This document shows, one piece after another, positions 1 to 6,027 of a stretch of DNA of 9,235 bases (within the stretch, counting starts at the first letter, position 1; the number at the start of each line of letters is the position of its first letter). Below the pieces are notes generated by a model. That model saw nothing but the letters and a program-made list of their open reading frames with translations, did no database searches and had not been told where the DNA came from. Position numbers and translations under genes: made by a program. The stretch is from CAYXGZ01 sp964464755 (GTDB lineage Bacteria > Planctomycetota > MHYJ01 > JACPRB01): NCBI GenBank assembly GCA_964464755.1, contig CAYXGZ010000087.1, positions 1-9,235 of the forward strand, written 5' to 3'.

Positions 1-654
1 GCCCCGCAGGCCGGCAAGGCGGGATCGATCACCGGGACGATCACGTTCTCGGGCAAGCCTCCGAAGACCCGTCCCATCACGGGCATCGCGGGCGATTCGT
101 TCTGCGGCCCGTTCTACGATTTCAAGGCGCCGATGTCCGAGGAGGCCGTGATCGGCCCCGCGGGCGAGTTGGCGAACGTCTTCGTGTACGTGAAGAAGGG
201 CGCGCCGAAGGTCGCGGCGCCCGCCGCCCCGGTCGAGCTCGACCAGGCCAAGTGCGTGTACTCGCCCCGCGTCGTCGGCGTCACCCTCGGCCAGAAGCTG
301 CTGGTCAAGAACAGCGACGGGATCCTGCACAACGTCCACATCGTCCCGCAGCTCAACAAGGAAGTGAACAGGGGCCAGGCCAACAAGGACGACAAGGACC
401 TCTTCGATCTCCCGATCCCCGAGATCGGCATCAGGGTGAAGTGCGACGTCCACGGCTGGATGGTCGCGTGGGTGCACGTCGTGGAGACGACGTTCCACGC
501 CGTGTCGGGGCGCGACGGCAAGTTCGAGATCAAGGGCCTGCCCGAGGGCGAGTACGTCCTCGAGGCCGTGCACGAGAAGCTCGGCAAGCAGGAGGCCGCG
601 CTGAAGCTCGGCCCCGGCGGGGCCGTCCAGGCCTTCCACTTCAAGGGCGAGTAG
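1..654 (+). CDS. Exported cupredoxin-like protein with carboxypeptidase-regulatory-like domain, 5' end outside window
   Basis: The reading frame is open from base 1, so the first ATG (133) is internal; 217 residues are visible and the true start and signal sequence lie upstream. Numbering from base 1, a beta-rich start (GSITGTITFSGKPP) is followed by Cys35, a GELANVFVYVKKG strand, Cys85, an NSDGILHNVH segment (His110, His113) and VKCDVHGWM (Cys148, His151, Met154). These resemble the His/Cys/His/Met ligands of a type 1 copper site, with Cys-x2-His-x2-Met spacing. A short carboxypeptidase-regulatory-like beta unit (KFEIKGLPEGEYVLEAVH) closes the protein. Proteins of this build are known from planctomycetes and acidobacteria, usually unnamed. 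Copper binding and a periplasmic location are inferred. The next gene is a diverged copy 20 bases downstream. A purely structural surface protein is the main alternative. Confidence 0.85.
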   Translation, partial: APQAGKAGSITGTITFSGKPPKTRPITGIAGDSFCGPFYDFKAPMSEEAVIGPAGELANVFVYVKKGAPKVAAPAAPVELDQAKCVYSPRVVGVTLGQKLLVKNSDGILHNVHIVPQLNKEVNRGQANKDDKDLFDLPIPEIGIRVKCDVHGWMVAWVHVVETTFHAVSGRDGKFEIKGLPEGEYVLEAVHEKLGKQEAALKLGPGGAVQAFHFKGE

Positions 655-661
655 TCCGCCC

Positions 662-667
662 GGAGGG
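662..667 (+). promoter_or_regulatory. Ribosome binding site of the second cupredoxin-like gene
   Basis: GGAGGG lies 7 bases before the ATG at 675. It fixes this start over the in-frame ATG at 252, which would run through the first paralogue in another frame and lacks the lipoprotein signal. Confidence 0.75.
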
Positions 668-674
668 ACCGGCG

Positions 675-1415
675 ATGCGGAGTCGGGTGGCGCCCGCGCT
701 GCTGCTCCTGCTGGCCGCCTGCGGCCACCCGGAGCCCCCTCCGAGGAACGCCGTACCCGACCTGGGGAGCCCGTTGGATCCGGTGCCGGGATCGATCCGC
801 GGCCTCGTGACCTGCTCGGGACCGGTGCCCAAGCTGAGAATTGCCGACTTGGACTTGCCCTGGGTCAGGGCGATGGATGCCGGCCTCGAAGCGGCGCTCC
901 TTGATCCGGGGGTCGGGCCCGGTGGAGAGCTCGCCAACGTCTTCGTCTACGTCAAGGCGGGGGCGCCCCCCTCGACTCCGCCGCAGGTTCCCGCCGAGCT
1001 GGCCATCCAGGGCGCTCTCTTCGAACCGCGCGTGCTGGGCGTCGTCGCGGGCCAGCGGGTCGTGGTGACGAACGGCGACCGTTGCATGCATTGGATCCAT
1101 GTCGTGCCGGAAAAGAACCAGGAGAGAAACCGCGAGCTCCGGCACCGTGAGGGCCGGACCGAATTCCAATTCCCGGTCCCCGAGCTCGGCATCCAGGTGA
1201 AATGCGACGTCCACGGCTGGATGCGGGCCACGATCCACGTCGTCGAGTCCGCCTTCTTCGCCGTCACCGACCGCCAGGGCCGGTACGAGATCAAGGGCCT
1301 GCCCGAGGGGCCGTACCAGGTCGAGGCGGTCCACGCGAAGTTCGGCAGGCTGGAGTCCGCGGTCCTCCTTCCCCCAGGAGGCGGGATCCTGGACTTCGCC
1401 TTCAAGCGGGACTGA
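675..1415 (+). CDS. Cupredoxin-like lipoprotein, paralogue of the preceding gene
   Basis: A 246-residue protein with an arginine-containing N terminus, a short hydrophobic core and lipobox LAAC with Cys16 as the acylation site. The next residue is Gly, not Asp, so outer-membrane sorting is possible if the organism uses that rule. The body follows the upstream gene: GELANVFVYVKAG (84-96), a NGDRCMHWIH segment (His139, His142), VKCDVHGWM (Cys177, His180, Met183) and a carboxypeptidase-regulatory-like end (YEIKGLPEGPYQVEAVH, 204-220). The putative metal ligands are all kept. The two other cysteines of the paralogue (Cys35, Cys85) are replaced, while Cys47 and Cys137 are new. Codons such as TTG, AGA, GAA, CAT and GAT are more frequent than in its neighbours. 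Copper handling at the cell surface is inferred from motif and position before the oxidase-assembly genes. The substrate is unknown. Confidence 0.88.
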   Translation: MRSRVAPALLLLLAACGHPEPPPRNAVPDLGSPLDPVPGSIRGLVTCSGPVPKLRIADLDLPWVRAMDAGLEAALLDPGVGPGGELANVFVYVKAGAPPSTPPQVPAELAIQGALFEPRVLGVVAGQRVVVTNGDRCMHWIHVVPEKNQERNRELRHREGRTEFQFPVPELGIQVKCDVHGWMRATIHVVESAFFAVTDRQGRYEIKGLPEGPYQVEAVHAKFGRLESAVLLPPGGGILDFAFKRD

Positions 1416-1417
1416 CC

Positions 1418-1452
1418 CGGCCCCGGGGCGCGGTTGACTCCCCCCGGGGCCG
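1418..1452 (+). repeat. GC-only inverted repeat between lipoprotein gene and ctaA
   Basis: An 11-base arm (1418-1428) is perfectly complementary to 1442-1452, with a 13-base loop. Each arm contains the palindrome CCCCGGGG (1421-1428 and 1442-1449), so the two palindromes sit 21 bases apart. The right arm is followed by pyrimidine-rich sequence (CTGTTACCTTCTTCC) rather than a clean T run. It could be a terminator-like hairpin for the first two genes, an attenuator, or a paired operator bracketing the promoter-like TTGACT in the loop. The sequence does not decide. Confidence 0.6.
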
Positions 1453-1462
1453 CTGTTACCTT
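1434..1462 (+). promoter_or_regulatory. Candidate sigma-70-type promoter for ctaA
   Basis: TTGACT (1434-1439, 5 of 6 to the -35 consensus), a 17-base spacer and TACCTT (1457-1462, which keeps the first, second and last -10 positions). A start about 7 bases downstream would leave only some 5 bases before the ATG at 1475, where no Shine-Dalgarno sequence is present. The match is suggestive and TTGAC is rare in such GC-rich DNA, but it is not proof. Confidence 0.4.
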
Positions 1463-1474
1463 CTTCCGACCCCG

Positions 1475-2380
1475 ATGCCGACGCCCAGCCCCCGCCCCGG
1501 CCTCCGCCTCTACGCGGCCTTCACCGCGGCGGCGACCCTCGTCCTCATCCTCGCGGGCGGCTACGTCACGACCACGCGCTCCGGCGACGCCATCCCGACC
1601 TGGCCGCTCTCGTGGGGCCGGCTCCTGCCGCCCTCGTCGGAGGCCGCCGTCTGGATCGAGCAGAGCCACCGCTACGTCGCCGCGCTCGTCGGCCTCCTCG
1701 TCCTCGGCCTCGCGCTCGCCGTCCGGCGGCTCGAGGACCGGCCCGAGCTGCGCCGGCTGGCCTGGGCCGCGCTCGTGGCCGTCCTCGTGCAGGCCGCCCT
1801 GGGCGGGCTGCGCATCTTCTTCCCGAAGGAGCAGCAGACCGCCGTCGCGGGCGCCTCGATCGCGATCGTCCACGCCTGCTTCGGCCAGCTCGTCTTCGTC
1901 GCGGTCTCCCTGGTCGCCTGGCTGCTCTCCGGCTCCTGGGCCCGCCTCGCCGCCGACCCCGCCGCCGCGGCCGCGCGGAAGCTCGGCGTCCTCACCTGCG
2001 TCTTCGCGCTCCTCCAGCTCGTCGCGGGCGCCGTCACGCGCCACACGGGCGGCGCCCTGGTCTTCCACCTCGTCGGCGCGGGCCTCGTCTCCCTCCACGC
2101 GGTGCTCCTCGCCTCGCGCCTGGCCCTGACCTCCCTCCGCGTCCCGGCCAACGTGCTGCTCCTGCTCATCGTCACCCAGGTCGTGCTCGGACTCGGGTCG
2201 CTCACGATGCGCACGCCCGTCGAGGGCCCCGCGCCCGCGTTCTCCTGGGGCCGATTGCTCGTCGTGACGGGCCACGTCGCCGTCGGCGCGCTCGTCCTGC
2301 TCACCTGCGTGATCCTGACCGTCTCCAGCTGCCGCTGCCGCGCCGCCGAGGGCGCCGCCCGGCCCGCGGAGGCCGCGTGA
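1475..2380 (+). CDS. ctaA: Haem A synthase (COX15/CtaA family)
   Basis: A 301-residue polytopic membrane protein that would oxidise the C8 methyl of haem O to the formyl group of haem A. Family landmarks are visible: TTTRSGDAIPTWPLSWG after the first helix, then E62-Q-S-H65-R (the ExxHR motif of the N-terminal half), His133 (IVHACFGQ), His190/His198/His208 in the second half and His267 (VTGHVAVG). The two halves of about four helices each match the family's internal duplication, with His65/His133 and the His198 or His208/His267 region as likely haem ligands. The outer loop lacks the cysteine pair seen in the Bacillus enzyme. The ATG at 1475 starts just before the first helix and has no clear Shine-Dalgarno sequence. 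The C-terminal tail has an odd C-R-C sequence (286-288). The stop overlaps the ctaB start by four bases. Confidence 0.93.
   Translation: MPTPSPRPGLRLYAAFTAAATLVLILAGGYVTTTRSGDAIPTWPLSWGRLLPPSSEAAVWIEQSHRYVAALVGLLVLGLALAVRRLEDRPELRRLAWAALVAVLVQAALGGLRIFFPKEQQTAVAGASIAIVHACFGQLVFVAVSLVAWLLSGSWARLAADPAAAAARKLGVLTCVFALLQLVAGAVTRHTGGALVFHLVGAGLVSLHAVLLASRLALTSLRVPANVLLLLIVTQVVLGLGSLTMRTPVEGPAPAFSWGRLLVVTGHVAVGALVLLTCVILTVSSCRCRAAEGAARPAEAA
2368..2372 (+). promoter_or_regulatory. Ribosome binding site for ctaB
   Basis: GGAGG inside the last codons of ctaA, four bases before GTG 2377. It supports the GTG start in the GTGA overlap and translational coupling of ctaA to ctaB. Confidence 0.6.
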
Positions 2381-3243
2381 GCGACGAACCCGCCGCCCGC
2401 GACTGGTGGGAGCTCACCAAGCCGGGCATCACCCGCATGGTGGCCCTGACCACGCTCTTCGGCTTCCACCTCGCCTCGCCCTGGCCCCACGACCTCGTCC
2501 TCCTCGTGAACACCGTGCTCGGCTCCGCGCTGGCCTGCGCCGGCGCCGCCGCCCTCAACATGGCCGTCGAGGGGCGGGCCGACGCGAAGATGAAGCGCAC
2601 CTGCCGGCGGCCCGTCCCCGCGGGCCGCATCGCGCCCGGCACCGCCGCCGCCTTCGGCGGCACCCTCGCGTCGCTCGGCGTCTTCCTCCTCGCCGCCAAG
2701 GTCAACCCGATCACCGCGATCCTCGCGGCCGTCACCGTCGTGCTCTACATCGCCGTCTACACGCCGCTGAAGTCGGTCTCGTGGTGGTGCACCATCCTCG
2801 GCGCCGTGCCCGGCGCCATCCCGCCCGTCATGGGCTGGACCGCCGTGACCGGCCGTGTCGACCCCGCCGCCTGGATCCTCTTCGGCGTGCTCTTCTTCTG
2901 GCAGCTCCCGCACTTCTTCGCGATCGGCTGGCTCTGTCGCGAGGACTACCGCCAGGCCGGCTTCCCGATGCTGCCCGTGATCGACCCGGGCGGCCTCCGC
3001 ACCGCCCGGCAGGTCGTCGTCCAGACCCTCCTGCTCGTCGCCGTCAGCCTCGTCCCGTACTTCCTCGGCTGGGCCGGCCCGGCCTACCTCGTCGGCGCCG
3101 CCGCCTCCGGCGCGGCCTTCCTCGCCTTCGGCCTCGCCTTCGCGCTCCGACGCGACGACCTCCGCGCGCGCCGCCTCTTCCTCGCCTCCCTCGCCTACCT
3201 GCCGCTCGTCCTCGCCCTGCTCTCCGTCGGGCGGATCCGCTGA
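2377..3243 (+). CDS. ctaB: Protohaem IX farnesyltransferase (haem O synthase)
   Basis: A 288-residue UbiA-superfamily membrane prenyltransferase that transfers farnesyl from farnesyl diphosphate to the haem B vinyl group, giving haem O for CtaA. Motifs run in order: ELTKPGITRM (12-21); the diphosphate-binding loop N61-x3-E65-x3-D69 followed by MKRTCRRP (72-79); YTPLK (128-132) leading into GAVPGAIPPVMGW (142-154); and FFWQLPHFFAIGW plus DYRQAGFPMLP (173-200). About eight to nine hydrophobic helices are expected. The usual first Asp of the loop is Glu here, and the Arg often following Lys132 is Ser; Glu at the first site occurs in homologues as I recall, so I expect an active enzyme. The GTG start overlaps the ctaA TGA, and the protein begins right at the conserved W-E-L-T-K-P segment. 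Confidence 0.95.
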   Translation: MSDEPAARDWWELTKPGITRMVALTTLFGFHLASPWPHDLVLLVNTVLGSALACAGAAALNMAVEGRADAKMKRTCRRPVPAGRIAPGTAAAFGGTLASLGVFLLAAKVNPITAILAAVTVVLYIAVYTPLKSVSWWCTILGAVPGAIPPVMGWTAVTGRVDPAAWILFGVLFFWQLPHFFAIGWLCREDYRQAGFPMLPVIDPGGLRTARQVVVQTLLLVAVSLVPYFLGWAGPAYLVGAAASGAAFLAFGLAFALRRDDLRARRLFLASLAYLPLVLALLSVGRIR

Positions 3244-3247
3244 TCCC

Positions 3248-4165
3248 ATGACCCCGGCCGTCGACGTCGCCGGACTCTCCCACGCCTACGGCGACCGGCG
3301 CGCCCTCGACGGCCTCTCGCTCCGCGTCGAGGAGGGCGCCCGCTTCGGCCTGCTCGGCCCCAACGGCAGCGGAAAGTCCACCCTCTTCCGCCTCCTCGCG
3401 ACGCTCGTCCGCCCCCGCTCCGGCTCCGTCCGCCTCTTCGGCGTCGACGCGGGGGCCGATCCCGCCGCCGCCCGGCGCCTCCTCGGCGTCGTGTTCCAGG
3501 CCCCGGCCCTCGACGCGCGCCTCACGGTCCGCGAGAACCTCCGCGTCCACGGGCACCTCTACGGGCTCTCCGGCGCCGCGCTCCGATCCCGCGAGGCCGA
3601 GATGCTCGGCCTGCTCCGGCTCGAGGACCGCGCGGGCGACTACGTCTCCACGCTCTCCGGCGGCCTCAAGCGCCGCGTCGAGCTCGCCAAGGGCCTCCTG
3701 CACCGGCCGCGCCTGCTCCTCCTCGACGAGCCCACGACCGGCCTCGACCCCGGCGCGCGCCGCGACCTCTGGAACCACGTCTTCGGCCTCGACGGCGTGA
3801 CCGTCCTCTTCACGACCCATCTCCTCGAGGAGGCGGACCGCTGCTCGCGGATCGCGATCCTCGAGCGCGGGAAGATCGTCGCCGAGGGCGCGCCCGACGC
3901 GCTCAAGGCGGAGATCCCCGGCGACGTCGTGACGGTCGCGACCGCCGATCCCGCCGCGCTGGCCCGGGAGATCTCCGAACGGCTCGGCGTGAAGGCCGCG
4001 GTGTCGGGCGACCGGGTCCGGATCGAGTCGGCCGGTGGCCACGAGCTCGCCGCGAAGCTCGCCGCGGAGTTCGGCGCCCGCGTCGCCTCCGTCACGGTCG
4101 GCCGGCCGACCCTCGACGACGTCTACGCGCGCCGCACCGGCCGCTCGATGGAGGAGGCGGCGTGA
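3248..4165 (+). CDS. ABC transporter ATP-binding protein (ABC-2/DrrA-like)
   Basis: A 305-residue cytoplasmic ATPase, four bases after ctaB. All motifs are intact: Walker A GPNGSGKST (37-45), Q-loop Gln84, signature LSGGLKRR (136-143), Walker B LLLLDEP (156-162), D-loop GLDPG (165-169) and H-loop His191. The arrangement matches DrrA/CcmA/NodI-type exporters, in which one ATPase forms a homodimer under an ABC-2 permease. A C-terminal part of about 80 residues (from about 225), ending in PTLDDVYARRTGR, is typical of the DrrA-like subgroup. The next gene is its permease, overlapping by four bases. The substrate cannot be read from sequence; its place among haem A and copper-centre genes suggests a role in oxidase biogenesis, but a general exporter is possible. 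Confidence 0.92.
   Translation: MTPAVDVAGLSHAYGDRRALDGLSLRVEEGARFGLLGPNGSGKSTLFRLLATLVRPRSGSVRLFGVDAGADPAAARRLLGVVFQAPALDARLTVRENLRVHGHLYGLSGAALRSREAEMLGLLRLEDRAGDYVSTLSGGLKRRVELAKGLLHRPRLLLLDEPTTGLDPGARRDLWNHVFGLDGVTVLFTTHLLEEADRCSRIAILERGKIVAEGAPDALKAEIPGDVVTVATADPAALAREISERLGVKAAVSGDRVRIESAGGHELAAKLAAEFGARVASVTVGRPTLDDVYARRTGRSMEEAA
4150..4157 (+). promoter_or_regulatory. Ribosome binding site for the ABC permease
   Basis: GGAGGAGG at the end of the ATPase gene, four bases before GTG 4162. It supports the GTG start within the GTGA overlap. Confidence 0.7.
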
Positions 4166-4881
4166 CGGCCGTCCTCTCGCTCTGGCGCCGGGAGGTCGTG
4201 CGCTTCTTCCGCCAGAAGCACCGGGTGATCGGCGCGCTCGGCACGCCGCTCGTGTTCTGGCTCCTGATGGGCTCGGGCTACTCGCCGTCCTTCCGGGGCG
4301 GCGCCTACCTCGAGTACCTCTTCCCGGGCACCGCCGCGATGATCCTGATGTTCGCGGCGATCTTCTCGACAATCTCGGTCATCGAGGACCGCCGCGAGGG
4401 CTTCCTCCAGGGCGTGCTCGCCGCGCCGGTCCCGCGCTGGGCGATCGTGGCGGGCAACCTGCTCGGCGGGACGACGATCGCGCTGCTGCAGGCGGGGCTC
4501 TTCCTCGCCCTCGGGCCGCTCGCGGGCATCCCGCTCACCCCCGCCTCGGCGGGGGCGGCGCTCGCCGTGATGGCCGTCACCGCGTTCGGCCTGACGGGGC
4601 TCGGCTTCCTGCTCGCCTGGTCGCTCGACTCCGCCCAGGGCTTCCACGCCGTGATGAACCTCTTCCTCATGCCGATGTGGGCGCTGTCCGGCGCGCTGTT
4701 CCCGATGGCGGGCTCGCGCTGGCTCGAGCTCGTCGCCGCGGCCAACCCGATGGCCTACGCGGTCGGCGCGCTGCGCGGCGCGCTCTCGGGCGGGCCCTGG
4801 CTGGGTCCGCTCGCCGTGATGGCCGCCTTCGGCGCGGCGATGCTGGTCGCGGGCGTGGCGGTCGCCTCGCGGCGGGAGTAA
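4162..4881 (+). CDS. ABC-2 type transporter permease
   Basis: A 239-residue membrane protein with about six hydrophobic segments (roughly 22-40, 50-73, 92-118, 124-150, 155-180 and 212-235) and a basic amphipathic N terminus (WRREVVRFFRQKHR), as in DrrB/NodJ-type permeases. The cytoplasmic IEDRREGFLQGVLAAPVPR segment after the second helix matches the conserved loop of the ABC-2 family that contacts the ATPase. The protein ends soon after the last helix (SRRE) at a normal family length. It is coupled to the ATPase gene by a GTGA overlap, so the two form one transporter. No residue points to a substrate. Being enclosed by ctaB and sco, it is probably expressed with oxidase assembly. Confidence 0.9.
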   Translation: MTAVLSLWRREVVRFFRQKHRVIGALGTPLVFWLLMGSGYSPSFRGGAYLEYLFPGTAAMILMFAAIFSTISVIEDRREGFLQGVLAAPVPRWAIVAGNLLGGTTIALLQAGLFLALGPLAGIPLTPASAGAALAVMAVTAFGLTGLGFLLAWSLDSAQGFHAVMNLFLMPMWALSGALFPMAGSRWLELVAAANPMAYAVGALRGALSGGPWLGPLAVMAAFGAAMLVAGVAVASRRE

Positions 4882-4893
4882 TCTGGGGCGCCG

Positions 4894-6027
4894 ATGAAAC
4901 TGCTCTGGGCGCTGGTCGGCCTCGCGTTCCTCGGGCTCCTCGCGGCCGCGGGGGCCTCGGTCCAGTCGAAGTGGGCCGCGGCGTCCGCGACGCCCGCCCC
5001 GACGCCGGAGCCGCTCGAGGAGGAGGCCCCGCCGGTCGTGGGGGACTGGGAGCTCGTCGAGCGCTCCGGACAGCCCTACGGCTCGAAGGACCTGAAGGGC
5101 CGGGTCTGGATCGCGAACTTCGTCTTCACGAACTGCGCCGGGCCCTGCCCGGTCATGACGCAGGCGATGGAGGACGTCGTCGGCCGGTTGAAGGACGAGC
5201 CCGAGCTCCGCTTCGTCACGTTCAGCGTGGACCCCAAGCGCGACGACCCGGAGACGCTGCGCAAGTTCGCCGCGAAGTACAAGGAGGACCCGCGCTGGCT
5301 CTTCGTCACGGGCTGGCCGGTCTACAACCTCGTCTACGACCGGTTCCGGATGATGGCCCGGCCCGCGGAGAACCCCACGCCCGGCAACGAGATCATCCAC
5401 AGCACCTCGTTCGTGCTCGTCGACGCGACGGGCACGGTGCGGATGCTCTCGAAGTACGAGATCGACTTCGACGACGCGGGCGAGCCCATCGTGAAGCAGG
5501 GCAACCCGCTCGACCTCGTGAGGCGGGCGAAGGAACTGCTGCGCAGCGGGGGCGTCCCCGCGCCGACCCCGGCCCCGGCGCCCGCGCCGGCCGATCCGCT
5601 GGCGGGGAAGCCCGGCTGGGTCCGCTCGCTGCCGGACCTCAACGCGGCGCTGAACGGGACCTGCGCGATCCTGCTCCTCGCGGGCCTGCTCTTCATCAAG
5701 ACGGGGAAGCCCCGCGCCCACAAGGCCGCGATGCTCGCGGCGCTCGCGGTCAGCGCGCTCTTCCTCGCGAGCTATCTCACCTACCACGGGCTGGTCGGCT
5801 CGGTGAAGTTCCAGAAGCCGGGCTGGATCCGGCCGGTCTACTTCGCGGTGCTGCTCTCGCACACGATCCTGGCCGCGTTCATCCTGCCGATGGCGCTCGG
5901 CTCGGCGTGGCTGGGGTGGAAGGAGCGGCTCGAGACCCACAAGAGGCTGGCGCGGGTCACGCTGCCGCTCTGGCTCTACGTGTCGCTGACCGGCATCCTC
6001 GTCTACGTCCTGCTCTACCAGTCCTAG
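4894..6027 (+). CDS. SCO family copper chaperone fused to DUF420/CtaM-like membrane domain
   Basis: A 377-residue fusion. Residues 4-22 form an N-terminal anchor or signal helix; residues about 45-217 are a thioredoxin-fold SCO1/SenC domain with the copper motif T-N-C81-A-G-P-C85-P and His169 (NEIIHSTSF), the three expected copper ligands. A Pro/Ala-rich linker (about 221-235) leads to four hydrophobic helices (about 250-269, 278-301, 313-336 and 354-375) with His276, His298, His323 and His349, the pattern of DUF420. DUF420 includes Bacillus and Staphylococcus CtaM, needed for haem A oxidase maturation. The SCO part would deliver copper or reduce cysteines for the CuA site outside the membrane, and the DUF420 part would act in the membrane. 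The gene starts 12 bases after the permease with only a weak GGGG before the ATG. Its end overlaps the convergent HIT gene. Confidence 0.93.
   Translation: MKLLWALVGLAFLGLLAAAGASVQSKWAAASATPAPTPEPLEEEAPPVVGDWELVERSGQPYGSKDLKGRVWIANFVFTNCAGPCPVMTQAMEDVVGRLKDEPELRFVTFSVDPKRDDPETLRKFAAKYKEDPRWLFVTGWPVYNLVYDRFRMMARPAENPTPGNEIIHSTSFVLVDATGTVRMLSKYEIDFDDAGEPIVKQGNPLDLVRRAKELLRSGGVPAPTPAPAPAPADPLAGKPGWVRSLPDLNAALNGTCAILLLAGLLFIKTGKPRAHKAAMLAALAVSALFLASYLTYHGLVGSVKFQKPGWIRPVYFAVLLSHTILAAFILPMALGSAWLGWKERLETHKRLARVTLPLWLYVSLTGILVYVLLYQS

Noticed and set aside
133..135. ATG 133 as the start of the first gene
   Set aside because: The frame stays open to base 1 and the upstream residues (GSITGTITFSGKPP and Cys35) align with the start of the paralogue's mature domain, so the gene is cut by the window edge.
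1429..1441. Riboswitch or CRISPR-like element in the gap before ctaA
   Set aside because: The gap is only 59 bases with one simple inverted repeat; too short for a known riboswitch and no repeat-spacer series.
114..2275. Minus-strand open frames opposite the cupredoxin-like genes and ctaA
   Set aside because: Shadow frames of conserved plus-strand genes; no ribosome binding site or recognisable domain.
3044..5940. Long open frames on the minus strand opposite the ABC and SCO genes (for example 3044-4372 and 4123-5940)
   Set aside because: Their products are Arg/Glu/Gly-rich low-complexity sequence with no domain, and the plus strand carries clear conserved motifs. They arise from high GC and few stop codons.
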